A stretch of DNA of 60,091 nt from Acidobacteriota bacterium (GCA_015486055.1 WFSJ01000030.1:1-60091); one strand, 5' to 3'; shown: positions 29,437-39,321, counted from the stretch's first letter. Notes: generated from the sequence alone by a model not told the origin. Numbers and translations: made by a program.

Positions 29437-31887
29437 ATGAAGAAAATTTTTTCAATCCTCTCAATATTCGCCTTAAGCTTTTTCCTATTTTCTACGGAGT
29501 GGCTCCACTTAGGACCAATACAGGAGCAATCCCCTCAGGTATTAAAGGGAAAGGATGCACAGGAGGAAGTTTTAAATTCAGGGTTAGGCATTCTACCTTT
29601 TTCACCAGTTGAGGGCAAAGAAGTGGAAATATACAATGGCCGAAATCTAAAATGGGAAAAGGTAAAGGGAAAAATTTCCGGAACTGAAACACTGTCTCTC
29701 CACTTCTTCGCAATTTATCTTTCACTAAACAAATGGGTCAATATTCCAATAAAGATAGAATCTCCTCATCCTTTTGTGGCATTTCTCGATGGGAAACTCA
29801 TAGGAAAAGCAGGAGGAGAACCATTAGAAAAAAAAGAACTACTTGAACCGGGAAAGCATTCTCTTGTTATAAAACTTCTATACGATCCAAAAAAAGGCGA
29901 GGGTATATCACTAAAATTGAACGCGAAGGGAACAGAACTTTCATTCAACCCCAGAAGACCCCTTTCCCTTCGGGAAATAATGAATCTTGAACGGATAAGT
30001 GGAATTCTGGTCTCTCCCTGTGGGAAGTTCGTCTCCCTCGGCCTTAACAAATGGAACTATGATGGAAAGAGGGAAAATTGGGTGGAGATAATAAGACTCA
30101 AGGATAAGAAAGTCATAAGGTCCTTTAGAGGTCTGAAAATAAGCAGCTTTCTGTGGAGACCCCACAGCTGCCAGTTTTCTTACATTATAAGGAACAAAGA
30201 TAAAGCCTCAATATGGATCTCGGGAATGAGCGGGGATACAAAGAAAATTGTCGAGGAGAAGGATCTTGGAAGTTATTCATGGTCAAAGGATGGCGAATTT
30301 ATCGTTTATTACATAGTGAAGAAAGGCAAGGAATTTGACAATAATGGCCTTAAAAGGGTTAAGAACCCTCCTGACAGACAGAAAGGCTTCAGGAGAACTT
30401 ATAAGATATATCAGATATTCCCTGATACAGGTTTTAAGAGAATCCTCGGTATAACAAAATCATATCCTGCTGCCATTAGCCCCGACGGAAAAAATATTCT
30501 AATGGAGAGAGAAATTTTTGATAGAACAAAAAGGCCGTATTCAATAGTAAAATTTTCATTGCTTGAACTCAAGAACCTCAAGGAAAAGGAGCTTATAAAA
30601 GAACCGTGGGTTAATTATGGAGTGTGGTCCCCGGATAGTAAGAAACTCCTCTTTGTCGGAGGCCCATCAGCTTTTGGTGGGGCTGGAAATGTTCTTCCAA
30701 AGGGAAGAATACCCAATGAATACGACAATCAAGCATATATTTACGATTTTAAGACAGGAAAAGTGGAGGTTATAACGAAGAATTTTAAGCCGAGCCTGAA
30801 CAATGTTGTTTGGGCCGATGACGGTAATATATATTTCACAGCAGAGGATAAAACTTTTGTACACCTCTATAAATATAACCCTGTAGAGAAAAAAATATCC
30901 CTTCTTCCATCCGGAGCAGAAGTGGTGAGGGGCCTTGATATTGGGGAAAGTGGGCTAATATCATATATTGGAACAGGGACAAATTTTCCCAAAAGAGCAT
31001 ATGTAATAAAGCCGGGAGAAAGTAAACCCTTCTTTGTGTATTTCCCTGCTGCGAAAGAGTATTCCACAGTAAATTTCGGGAAGATTGAGGATTGGGACAC
31101 AAAAGTTGGAAAATTCATGTTAAAGGGAAGAATATACTACCCACCAAATTTCGATCCTCACGAGAAATACCCCCTTATAATTTATTATTATGGAGGAACC
31201 AGCCCAATAACCAGGGATTTTGACGGAAGATACCCGAAGGAATGGTGGGCCTCAAAAGGCTATGTTGTATATACAATGGTCCCAGCAGGTTCAACGGGTT
31301 TCGGAGAGGAATTTTCTTCCTATCATGTGAACGACTGGGGAAAATTAGCAGGGAAACAGATAATAAATGCAAGCAAAAAATTCATGAAGACTCATTCCTT
31401 CGTGGGAAAGGTTGGGATAATCGGTGCCTCTTTTGGAGGCTTTATGACTCAGTATCTCATTACAAAAACTAGCATTTATGCATGCGCGGTTTCTCATGCA
31501 GGAATAAATCTAATACCTCATTACTGGGGTGAAGGATACTGGGGATACACTTACAATGCAATATCCGCTGCCTTCAGCTTTCCATGGAATAGAAAAGATC
31601 TCTATGTTAATCAGAGCCCTCTATTTTTCGCAGATAGGATAAAAACTCCCCTGCTCCTTCTCCACGGAACCTCAGATACAAATGTTCCTCCAGGAGAAAG
31701 TGACCAGATGTTCACAGCACTCAAACTTCTTGGAAGTCCAGTTGAACTTGTAAAAATAAAGGGGGAAAATCACTGGATCATGGGATACAAACACAGAATT
31801 GGATGGTATAAAGCAATAATCGGGTGGTTTGACAAATGGCTTAAGGGAGATCCCACCCTCTGGAATTCCATGTTCAAGGAGAAATGA
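29437..31887 (+). CDS. Secreted S9-family prolyl oligopeptidase-type peptidase
   Basis: A signal peptide (1-19) precedes a beta-sandwich-like region (about 20-170, starting EWLHLGPIQ and containing FVAFLDGKLIGKAGG). A beta-propeller (about 180-560) follows, then an alpha/beta-hydrolase domain. The catalytic triad is readable: S665 in GASFGGF, D747 in GTSDTNVPPGES and H779 in GENHW. Such exported S9 peptidases trim short proline-containing peptides in the periplasm. The extra N-terminal sandwich is not part of most S9 enzymes. AAGGAGG lies before the ATG. The end overlaps the next gene by 4 bp, opening a run of secreted-protein genes. Confidence 0.92.
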   Translation: MKKIFSILSIFALSFFLFSTEWLHLGPIQEQSPQVLKGKDAQEEVLNSGLGILPFSPVEGKEVEIYNGRNLKWEKVKGKISGTETLSLHFFAIYLSLNKWVNIPIKIESPHPFVAFLDGKLIGKAGGEPLEKKELLEPGKHSLVIKLLYDPKKGEGISLKLNAKGTELSFNPRRPLSLREIMNLERISGILVSPCGKFVSLGLNKWNYDGKRENWVEIIRLKDKKVIRSFRGLKISSFLWRPHSCQFSYIIRNKDKASIWISGMSGDTKKIVEEKDLGSYSWSKDGEFIVYYIVKKGKEFDNNGLKRVKNPPDRQKGFRRTYKIYQIFPDTGFKRILGITKSYPAAISPDGKNILMEREIFDRTKRPYSIVKFSLLELKNLKEKELIKEPWVNYGVWSPDSKKLLFVGGPSAFGGAGNVLPKGRIPNEYDNQAYIYDFKTGKVEVITKNFKPSLNNVVWADDGNIYFTAEDKTFVHLYKYNPVEKKISLLPSGAEVVRGLDIGESGLISYIGTGTNFPKRAYVIKPGESKPFFVYFPAAKEYSTVNFGKIEDWDTKVGKFMLKGRIYYPPNFDPHEKYPLIIYYYGGTSPITRDFDGRYPKEWWASKGYVVYTMVPAGSTGFGEEFSSYHVNDWGKLAGKQIINASKKFMKTHSFVGKVGIIGASFGGFMTQYLITKTSIYACAVSHAGINLIPHYWGEGYWGYTYNAISAAFSFPWNRKDLYVNQSPLFFADRIKTPLLLLHGTSDTNVPPGESDQMFTALKLLGSPVELVKIKGENHWIMGYKHRIGWYKAIIGWFDKWLKGDPTLWNSMFKEK

Positions 31888-32753
31888 GAGCAATATTTTT
31901 AATTCTCATTTTTTCTCTTAGCGGAGCAAATACATATCCCATTGCTGAGGGTAAAAAAATTACTCAGGGATGGGAGAGGGTTTCAGAATTCAGAATAACA
32001 CAGCCGGGGTGGATTTTCCTCAGCGGAGAGGGAGATGCCCTAATAATAAATCCTTTTGGGGAGATACTCCCATTTTCAAGAGATACTAAAATTCCATCCC
32101 ATTTAGTTTCTCCTGGTAGATACTTCCTCCTCTTGAAGTCCCCCACCAGCTGGAAAATTCTATTCCTACCGAGTGCTGAATGGAAAAAAGTTAATAGACC
32201 TCTTACAGGTAATGAATGTTCAAGATGGTTAAGGAAAAAGGACTTCCTTGAAGAGGGAAAAACTGTCTCCGAGAAGCTTGAGAAATTGGGCATCGTTGCT
32301 TTATATCAACTTAAAGCTAAGCTTCCCGAGAAAATAGAATTCACCCCTGATTGGCTTTCATGGTGGGATGAGAAACCCAGAAAATTCAAGGATTTCAATC
32401 CGACACAGGATGCTTCTTCTGCTGATTATATTTACAAGCTTCCCCTAATAATGGAGGCTGAAAGGAAAAGAACAGGAAAAGTCTTCTGTATACCCGGCCT
32501 TGAAGCAGAGGAACCTTTTCTCCCTTCAATTTACAGATACTTGGGATGGGATAATGTAAATTCAAGGACACTCAACAGCGTTGCCATAAGGTTGAGCCTA
32601 TACATTAAACTCAGGGAAAAAGAATTTTCTCCTGAGGATGCCTATCTAAGAGCAGAATCCCAGGCAAGGGAAGAGTATTACGGAACACAGGAGAGTTTTT
32701 CTGATCTTCCCGAAATATTCGAAAAAATATATAGGAGATTCTTCCAATGGTAA
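31884..32753 (+). CDS. Unknown secreted protein following S9 peptidase
   Basis: ATG overlaps the S9 stop codon (ATGA). A signal peptide (1-15) is followed by a beta-rich segment (about 25-105), then an alpha-helical domain (110-289) rich in Trp, Glu and Lys with two cysteines (in NECSRW and VFCIPG). The beta segment (SEFRITQPGWIFLSGEG to SPGRYFLLL) has the look of a pre-peptidase-like sandwich, but I cannot confirm that. No family was recognised for the helical part. Its location between a peptidase and further exported proteins suggests an envelope role. Confidence 0.65.
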   Translation: MRAIFLILIFSLSGANTYPIAEGKKITQGWERVSEFRITQPGWIFLSGEGDALIINPFGEILPFSRDTKIPSHLVSPGRYFLLLKSPTSWKILFLPSAEWKKVNRPLTGNECSRWLRKKDFLEEGKTVSEKLEKLGIVALYQLKAKLPEKIEFTPDWLSWWDEKPRKFKDFNPTQDASSADYIYKLPLIMEAERKRTGKVFCIPGLEAEEPFLPSIYRYLGWDNVNSRTLNSVAIRLSLYIKLREKEFSPEDAYLRAESQAREEYYGTQESFSDLPEIFEKIYRRFFQW

Positions 32754-33454
32754 GTTCTCTGCTCCTTTCACTTCTAATTTCTCTTCCATTCAAGACTTAT
32801 CTGAACCAGCAAAAATGTGGAAATCCTGAGATTTTCGCAGTTAAAAATGCAATAGTCCTCAACTGTGAGGCATCCAACTGGAAAAAAGATGATATCACGA
32901 ACAGAACCCTTAAGCTATTATCAGCCCTATTGCTCGAACACCCCTACAGTGAAAACCTCTCCCTGATTCTCAGAAAATCAGATGTTCCTGTGATTGAAAT
33001 AATAAGTCAAAGACAGGATTTACTCCAATTCTTCAAAGGGAAAATCAGCTCTGAGGAAGTCGTCAAAAGATTTAAGGCATATCATCTTGAGGGAAAACTC
33101 TACAAATTTACAGGAATACCTCAGTCAATAGGAAAAAAGGAAATAAAGGAAAGTGAGATAGAAAATAAAGGTGAAGTCCAGCTTCTATCCGTAAATTGTC
33201 TTAAGGGCAAAATACAGGCTGAAATTTCATATTCCTTTGAAGAAAGAGGAAGAGTCCTTCTTGTCCTTTACAAAGAGGATAAAATATTCAAAACAAAATA
33301 CATAGAAGTTGAGGGAGGTGGGACAAAAAGCATTCAAATAGAGGGAAAAGGGGGAGAGTTTCTCATTCGTCTTATGGTCTGGAGGGGAAAATGGAAAATT
33401 CTCAATGAAAAGAAAATCCAATGTAAAATTGACAGGGGAAAATATAATCAGTAA
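32747..33454 (+). CDS. Unknown secreted protein
   Basis: The start overlaps the preceding gene by 7 bp. Residues 1-15 are a hydrophobic signal (SSLLLSLLISLPF). The mature part (about 220 residues) has two cysteines early (QKCGNP and VLNCEAS) that could form a disulfide. A middle helical part and a C-terminal beta-sandwich-like part (about 145-225, GEVQLLSVNCLKGKIQAEIS onward) follow. No family was recognised. It is co-transcribed with the S9 peptidase and its unknown neighbour. Confidence 0.65.
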   Translation: MVSSLLLSLLISLPFKTYLNQQKCGNPEIFAVKNAIVLNCEASNWKKDDITNRTLKLLSALLLEHPYSENLSLILRKSDVPVIEIISQRQDLLQFFKGKISSEEVVKRFKAYHLEGKLYKFTGIPQSIGKKEIKESEIENKGEVQLLSVNCLKGKIQAEISYSFEERGRVLLVLYKEDKIFKTKYIEVEGGGTKSIQIEGKGGEFLIRLMVWRGKWKILNEKKIQCKIDRGKYNQ

Positions 33455-33475
33455 ACTTTAGAAAGAGAGGTGAAA

Positions 33476-34195
33476 ATGAAAAGATTTCTTATACTAATAT
33501 TGCTTCCTGTGTTTTTATGGGCAGGAAAAAGCCCGCAATACACACTTTCAGGCTTTTTTACCTACAGGAGCCTCAATGCCAAAATAGGGAAACAGGAAGT
33601 TTCCCTAAATATAACTCAAGGCGGGATTAAAACTTCAATCCTAATGGATGAGACGAAAGAGCTATATTTTAGCGCTTCTTATGGAAAGTTTTCCTTTGGA
33701 AATGGAATAGTCTTTTCTTCTCTTCCGGTTTCGGTTTCAACAAAGTTTTCAAAGCCGGGTTTTTCAATCTCAGTGGGTGGATTCCTTGAACCCTACAGCT
33801 TTTCAGAGGATTTTTCCTTTGTTATAAATCCCGAACTTTCATATAGTTATTCAAGCCATCAGTGGGACATATCTCAAGGGCCATATCTTAAGGGGACTGT
33901 AAATGGAAAGATCTACTTTATAGAGGGAAAAATAGGCTTACTCGGGATGTATGAGGGAAGTGATAACTTTGAACCCTATATGGGGTTATATCTTGACTAT
34001 TTCTGCGGAATTGCTGGATTTAGCGAGAAAATGAAGGATCTTACTGGAGATGAGAACGAGATAATAAAACCTAAACTTCCCATTATGTTTCTCGTTGGCC
34101 TTAATTTTTACTATGGAGACAATCTGAGCGGTGGAATATCCGTTGGCCTTCTCAATGGTTTAAGCACAAGTGGAAGGTTAGGGTTTACTTTCTAA
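33476..34195 (+). CDS. Putative outer-membrane beta-barrel protein
   Basis: A signal peptide (1-17, ending FLWAG) is followed by amphipathic alternating strands rich in Ser, Gly, Phe and Tyr (for example FSFVINPELSYSYSSHQW). The last strand ends in phenylalanine (GRLGFTF), the usual recognition signal for the BAM machinery. At about 220 mature residues it would make a small barrel of 8-10 strands. I start at ATG 33476 because AGAGAGGT at 33464-33471 serves it; an in-frame GTG at 33470 overlaps that site. Cargo or function is unknown. Confidence 0.7.
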   Translation: MKRFLILILLPVFLWAGKSPQYTLSGFFTYRSLNAKIGKQEVSLNITQGGIKTSILMDETKELYFSASYGKFSFGNGIVFSSLPVSVSTKFSKPGFSISVGGFLEPYSFSEDFSFVINPELSYSYSSHQWDISQGPYLKGTVNGKIYFIEGKIGLLGMYEGSDNFEPYMGLYLDYFCGIAGFSEKMKDLTGDENEIIKPKLPIMFLVGLNFYYGDNLSGGISVGLLNGLSTSGRLGFTF

Positions 34196-34206
34196 GGGAG
34201 TAAAAA

Positions 34207-35442
34207 ATGAAAAAAATATTTCTCATAACTACAATAGCCCTAATTTTATTGGGGTGGGCATACTGGAAAGATGGCGTGGATAACTCACCCAGGAGGCCAA
34301 TAAATTCCAATATCACCCACAGAATCCTGATAAAGTTTTATTCTGACATCAGGGGAAAAGAGGAGATAATCAAAGGCTATGGACTTAAAAGGATTGGTTC
34401 CATATTGAAGGGAAAATGGGAGGTAGCCAGATGCCCTGATAATGTAAACCTGAAGGAAGCCATAAATAAACTGCTAAATGACAAGAGGGTAATCTGGGCA
34501 GAACCCGATTACATTGTAAAAATAGCCGAAGAAACCATACCCAATGATTCTCTTTTCGGTCAGCAGTGGTATTTGAAAAACGAAGGAACGGTTCAGGGCT
34601 ATGTAAAAGGCGCAGATGTAAAGGCAACCTATGGATGGGATTTTACAACTGGAAGTGAAAATGTAATAATAGGAGTAGTGGACACAGGAGTGGATTATAA
34701 TCACCCTGACCTTGAGAATAAAGTTATAAAAGGATATGACTTTGTAAATAGCGATTCCGATCCAATGGATGATAACGGACATGGGACAATGGTTGCAGGG
34801 ATAATAGGTGCAGATTCAAACAACGAAGAAGGAATCGCCGGCGTGTGTTGGAAATGCAAGATACTTGCAGTAAAGGCCATCGATTCACAGGGAACTGGAT
34901 ACTATTCCTGGATATCAGATGGCATTGAATACGCAGTTGATCAGGGAGCAAATGTAATAAATATATCAGCAGGGGGGAATTCGCCAGGAGTTGTGCTTGA
35001 GGAAGCCCTTGACTATGCAATCTCAAGGAATTCCTTGGTGGTAGCTGCAGCAGGAAACTCAGGAGGCCAGCTCCTCTACCCTGCTGGATATTCTCCGAAG
35101 TGTATATCCGTGGGAGCAACTGATTATGCAGATAAAAGGGCAAGCTTCTCAAATTATGGACCAAACCTTGATATAATGGCTCCAGGGGTGGATATAGTTT
35201 CAACTTTGAATGGGGGAGCTTATGCAGTAGGCAGTGGAACCTCTTTTTCTGCCCCAATTGTAAGCGGTGCAGCAGGACTGCTAATCTCTCTGAAACCTGG
35301 GTTGAATGTTGAACAATTAAGGAAAACTTTAATATACACCAGCGATGATGTAAATTCTCAAAGTCTTCCTGGTTTTGACTACTATATGGGCTATGGCAGG
35401 CTCAATCTACAAACGGTATTCTCACCAATCCACCTGGAATAG
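34207..35442 (+). CDS. Subtilisin-family (S8) serine protease with propeptide
   Basis: An N-terminal hydrophobic segment (4-19) is followed by an inhibitor-I9/fervidolysin-type propeptide (about 38-105; HRILIKFYS to WAEPDYIVKI). The catalytic domain carries D159 (VVDTGVD), H192 (NGHGTMVAG) and S346 (GTSFSAP), with the oxyanion N284 in AAGNSGG, so it looks active. Export and autoprocessing of the propeptide are expected from the family. AAGGGAGTAAAA precedes the ATG. The end overlaps the start of uvrB by about 50 bp, an unusually long overlap between unrelated genes. Confidence 0.93.
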   Translation: MKKIFLITTIALILLGWAYWKDGVDNSPRRPINSNITHRILIKFYSDIRGKEEIIKGYGLKRIGSILKGKWEVARCPDNVNLKEAINKLLNDKRVIWAEPDYIVKIAEETIPNDSLFGQQWYLKNEGTVQGYVKGADVKATYGWDFTTGSENVIIGVVDTGVDYNHPDLENKVIKGYDFVNSDSDPMDDNGHGTMVAGIIGADSNNEEGIAGVCWKCKILAVKAIDSQGTGYYSWISDGIEYAVDQGANVINISAGGNSPGVVLEEALDYAISRNSLVVAAAGNSGGQLLYPAGYSPKCISVGATDYADKRASFSNYGPNLDIMAPGVDIVSTLNGGAYAVGSGTSFSAPIVSGAAGLLISLKPGLNVEQLRKTLIYTSDDVNSQSLPGFDYYMGYGRLNLQTVFSPIHLE

Positions 35443-37417
35443 AGCCTTCAGGCTCGAATCCCCTTTCTCCCCTACAGGAGACCAGCCCCAGGCCATTGAC
35501 AGGATAGTAAGGCATTTCCAAAAGGGGAAAAAGCATGTAGTTCTCTTAGGTGTGACAGGTTCAGGAAAAACCTTTACAATGGCAAATGTAATAGAAAGGC
35601 TACAGAGACCTGTCCTCGTCATTTCCCACAATAAAACCCTTGCCGCTCAGCTCTATCAGGAGTTCAGGAGATTCTTTCCTAAAAATGCAGTTGAATACTT
35701 CGTAAGCTATTACGATTACTACCAGCCAGAGGCTTACATTCCCCAGACAGATACATACATAGCAAAGGAAGCCACGATAAACGAGGAACTGGACAAATTC
35801 AGACTGAGAGCAACTCAGTCCCTCCATGAAAGAAGGGATGTAATAGTTGTAGCTTCGGTCTCCTGTATATATGGAATGGGCGACCCTGAAGTTTATTTCG
35901 GAATGGTAATAAGGCTGAGAACCGGTGAGAAAGTGAAAAGAGAGGATTTAATATCAAAGCTTGTGGAAATTCAATATAAAAGAAGTGAAGAACTCCTTCC
36001 AGGGTCCTTCAGGGTGAGGGGTGACCAGATAGAAGTATTTCCCCCTTCCGAAGAAAACGGCTTCAGGATTGAGTTGTTCAGCGGTGAAATAGACGCAATA
36101 TTTGAGATAGATTCCCTATCAGGTAAGGCAATATCCCTGAGAAAACTGCTGAGAATTTATCCTGTAAACTATTTTGTCACCCCTGAAGATCGTTTAAAAA
36201 AGGCAATAGAATCAATTGAAAAGGAACTTCAGAAAAGGGTAGATGAACTGATTAAAATGGGTAAAACATTTGAAGCAGACAGGCTTGAAAGAAGGACAAG
36301 ATATGACCTTCTTCTCTTAAAAGAGACAGGACGCTGCCCCGGGATAGAGAATTACTCAAGGCATCTGAGCGGAAGATTGCCGGGTCAGCCTCCCTTCACG
36401 CTAATGGATTACATTCCCTCAGATTCTCTCATAATAATAGATGAAAGCCATATGACAGTCCCCCAGCTAAAAGCAATGTATGAAGGTGACAGATCAAGAA
36501 AACAAAAGCTCGTAGAGAACGGTTTTAGACTTCCATCCGCTCTTGACAATAGACCCCTTAGATTTGAGGAATTTGAGGATAGGGTCGGCCAAGTTCTCTA
36601 TGTTTCCGCAACCCCAGGACCTTATGAGCTAAGGAAGGCGGGAGAAACAATCGTTGAGCAGCTTATAAGACCAACCGGGCTTCTGGACCCAGAAATTGAA
36701 ATAAGACCTACAAGGGGACAGATCGAAGACTTTATAAAAGAGGTTAAGAAAAGAACTGAGATGAGAAACAGGGTACTGGTTACGACCCTTACAAAAAGGC
36801 TGGCAGAAGAGCTTACATCTTTCCTCCATTCGGTGGGGATAAGAGCGACATACCTTCATTCGGACATAGACACTCTTGATAGGATGAAAATAATAAGCTC
36901 TCTGAGAAGGGGAGATGTTGATGTTATAGTCGGGATAAACCTTTTAAGAGAGGGACTTGATCTTCCAGAGGTCTCCCTTGTTGTTATTTTTGACGCTGAC
37001 AGAGAAGGATTCCTGCGCTCAACAACTGCTCTTATCCAGACCTTTGGAAGAGCAGCAAGGAACCAGAGGGGAAAGGTTATAATGTTTGCGGACAGGGTAA
37101 CATCAGCAATGAAAGAAGCCGTTAAGGAAACAAGAAGGAGAAGAAGAATTCAGAATGCCTATAATAATAAAATGGGTATAACCCCAAGGACAGTGAAAAA
37201 GGAAATTGCATACGAAATGTCGGCCTCAGATTACCTTGACATAAACAAGGTAGCAGAAGGGGCTGAGGATTATATAACGGCAGAAGACAGGCATAAGATG
37301 ATGGAGAAACTTCAAAGAAAGATGAAGGAAGCATCCTCAAAGATGAATTTTGAGTTAGCTGCAAGATATAGAGATAAAATAGAGCGATTGAAACAAATAG
37401 AGGTAATCATGGGGTAG
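35393..37417 (+). CDS. uvrB: Excinuclease ABC subunit B
   Basis: UvrB verifies DNA damage after UvrA loading and recruits UvrC. Walker A is GVTGSGKTFTMA, and the damage-probing beta-hairpin region YYDYYQPEAYIPQTDTYI is present. Helicase motifs IIDESHMTVPQ and QTFGRAARN are visible, and the C-terminal UVR motif (KMMEKLQRKMKEASSKMNFELAARYRD) binds UvrC. The start is uncertain: ATG 35393 gives a 26-residue extension before the conserved FSPTGDQPQAI, and TACTAT lies 7 nt upstream. TTG 35375 is another option. Neither has a Shine-Dalgarno. The stop is TAG at 37415. Confidence 0.94.
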   Translation: MAGSIYKRYSHQSTWNRAFRLESPFSPTGDQPQAIDRIVRHFQKGKKHVVLLGVTGSGKTFTMANVIERLQRPVLVISHNKTLAAQLYQEFRRFFPKNAVEYFVSYYDYYQPEAYIPQTDTYIAKEATINEELDKFRLRATQSLHERRDVIVVASVSCIYGMGDPEVYFGMVIRLRTGEKVKREDLISKLVEIQYKRSEELLPGSFRVRGDQIEVFPPSEENGFRIELFSGEIDAIFEIDSLSGKAISLRKLLRIYPVNYFVTPEDRLKKAIESIEKELQKRVDELIKMGKTFEADRLERRTRYDLLLLKETGRCPGIENYSRHLSGRLPGQPPFTLMDYIPSDSLIIIDESHMTVPQLKAMYEGDRSRKQKLVENGFRLPSALDNRPLRFEEFEDRVGQVLYVSATPGPYELRKAGETIVEQLIRPTGLLDPEIEIRPTRGQIEDFIKEVKKRTEMRNRVLVTTLTKRLAEELTSFLHSVGIRATYLHSDIDTLDRMKIISSLRRGDVDVIVGINLLREGLDLPEVSLVVIFDADREGFLRSTTALIQTFGRAARNQRGKVIMFADRVTSAMKEAVKETRRRRRIQNAYNNKMGITPRTVKKEIAYEMSASDYLDINKVAEGAEDYITAEDRHKMMEKLQRKMKEASSKMNFELAARYRDKIERLKQIEVIMG

Positions 37418-37572
37418 TTCTTGGAATCTCTTTTCTTTTAACACTTGCATCCCTTTTTATTTTCCCATACTCTTATTATAATTTTCTATTCAGGCTCTTT
37501 TTCCTTTTAGCCTTTGCCAGTTCCCTTCTCATTGCTTATAAAGGTAAAAAAATTAACCTCAACATTGGGAAG

Positions 37573-39306
37573 GTGCTCCTTCTCTCAGCACTTCTCACAG
37601 TATATTCTGTTTTCTCAATGAAAAATCTCGGATTCAGCGGGGATGAACCTCATTATCTTCTCCTGACAAAGTCCATAATTTACGATGGGGATCTTGATGT
37701 AAAAAACCAGTTTATGGAAAAGCAGTGGCAAGAATTTTACAGAATGAAGGTAAATCTGGTCCCCCATGCACATTCAGTAAGGGGAGGATGGTATTCAATC
37801 CATCTTCCAGCCCTATCCATACTTGTCTCCCCCTTTTATTTACTATCAAAGCCTTTCCCAACTGAAATTAAGAAAATAATAATCAGACTCGGCTTCTCCT
37901 TATATGGATTGCTCTTTCTTTTACTTCTCTATCATTTTCTAAGAAGGGAATTCGGAGAGGAAATTTCCTTAAAGGCGACATTAATAACAGCTATTACTGT
38001 TCCTGCATTCCCTTTCTTCTTCCACATCTACCCTGAAGTACCAGCAGCTCTTTTAACACTTTTTTCTCTCTACACGATTCTTTACTTGAAGAACAAATAT
38101 TTCCTCGGAGTAATTGGGCTTCTTTCAGGATTCTTTCCATGGTTCGGGGTTAAATACTTCATATATTTGTTTGCCCTTCTGATAATTGCAATATTTATAT
38201 TGAAAAAAGACAGTCCTATTTTCATCATGCCTCAGGTCCTTTCTACAATCCCATTTTTCGCATACCTTAAAATTCACTATGGCACTTTCTCCACCCTTCC
38301 TGTATATTTCGGAATACTTCCGCCTGAAAAAAAGGCAGAACTTGTAAAGGCTATAATATACAAAATCCCAATGGAATTGAGGATAGGCTCCTTCCTTGAT
38401 TATTTCCTTGACCAGAGGGATGGGCTTCTTCCCTATGCTCCAGTTGCAATATTTGCCTTAGCAGCTTTAATTAAATACTGGAAGAAGAAACCCGCAATCA
38501 TAGGACTTCTCTTCTTTCTTCCCTTTGTTTTCAGCTACGGCTGGCAGACCCAGAGAGGAGGTTATTCTCCACCTGCAAGGCCTCTGGCCTCTTTAGTCTG
38601 GGTTCTTGCAATTGGATATGCAATTTTCATAAAGGAAGCAAGGAACAAAAACTTAAGGTTTGCCTTCTGGTCAATGGTTTCTTTATCTGTCCTTCTTTCA
38701 ATACTCCTTTCCTCAAATCCCTTTGCTTACTATGGTCCAACAACCCATGATGTCGCAAACAGGGTCGGTCTCCTTTTTCACAAGCTCTCTACCCCTTTAA
38801 TATACCTTCCAAATTATCTCCCTTCATTCCTTAAGCATCCCTCTGCCCCCATAACAAAATGGGCTCCGAACTACTTCTGGACATTATTTCTCGTTTTAGT
38901 TCTTACTTACATGATAATTTCATTCAACAAAACTTCTAAGGATAGTAGAATTACATTTTCTTCTTTATTATTTGTAATTCTCCTTCCTTTTCTTGTAATG
39001 CCTCAGATTCCACTCTCAAATGGAAGACTTTTTATGGGAAGAAAAGGAAGGGCACTCATTTACAACTGGAGGAAAATTCAGGGAAGATGCATTAAAGGAA
39101 TGAAAGATGAATCAATAGTGATCGTCACAAAATCCCCAATAGAAATTTCAGGAAAGGGAAAAGTCTTAATCCAGGGCCTTAAAAAGATAGATCTCAGTGG
39201 AAAAAAAACAATTAACCCATGGGAATTTCCCCACTTCAAATTCAAAGGTGGATATTTTATTGAGATCAGGCTGATAAAGGGAGAATCAATATTTATCTGC
39301 CCTTAA
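37573..39306 (+). CDS. Polytopic membrane protein, GT-C/ArnT-like glycosyltransferase candidate
   Basis: There are about 10-12 membrane helices. After the first annotated helix comes SMKNLGFSGDEPHYLL, an acidic loop like the catalytic Asp/Glu loop of GT-C enzymes (family 39/83-like, which use polyprenyl-phosphate sugars). The C-terminal 100 residues form a soluble, basic domain. GTG 37573 is the first ordinary start codon. However, the same frame is open back to 37378, and from about 37420 it encodes two clear membrane helices (ISFLLTLASLFIFPYSYYNF onward). The true start is therefore probably upstream, near the uvrB stop. See the finding on this start. Confidence 0.7.
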   Translation: MLLLSALLTVYSVFSMKNLGFSGDEPHYLLLTKSIIYDGDLDVKNQFMEKQWQEFYRMKVNLVPHAHSVRGGWYSIHLPALSILVSPFYLLSKPFPTEIKKIIIRLGFSLYGLLFLLLLYHFLRREFGEEISLKATLITAITVPAFPFFFHIYPEVPAALLTLFSLYTILYLKNKYFLGVIGLLSGFFPWFGVKYFIYLFALLIIAIFILKKDSPIFIMPQVLSTIPFFAYLKIHYGTFSTLPVYFGILPPEKKAELVKAIIYKIPMELRIGSFLDYFLDQRDGLLPYAPVAIFALAALIKYWKKKPAIIGLLFFLPFVFSYGWQTQRGGYSPPARPLASLVWVLAIGYAIFIKEARNKNLRFAFWSMVSLSVLLSILLSSNPFAYYGPTTHDVANRVGLLFHKLSTPLIYLPNYLPSFLKHPSAPITKWAPNYFWTLFLVLVLTYMIISFNKTSKDSRITFSSLLFVILLPFLVMPQIPLSNGRLFMGRKGRALIYNWRKIQGRCIKGMKDESIVIVTKSPIEISGKGKVLIQGLKKIDLSGKKTINPWEFPHFKFKGGYFIEIRLIKGESIFICP

Positions 39307-39309
39307 TGT

Positions 39310-39315
39310 TATAAT
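39310..39315 (+). promoter_or_regulatory. -10 element of leaderless type for glgB
   Basis: TATAAT is followed by six bases (CTCTAT) and then ATG 39322. No Shine-Dalgarno precedes the start, so the mRNA would begin at the start codon. Confidence 0.6.
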
Positions 39316-39321
39316 CTCTAT

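Noticed and set aside
34724-35257. 177-codon minus-strand frame
   Set aside because: Antisense to the subtilisin gene, Leu/His/Arg-rich, no domain and no ribosome site.
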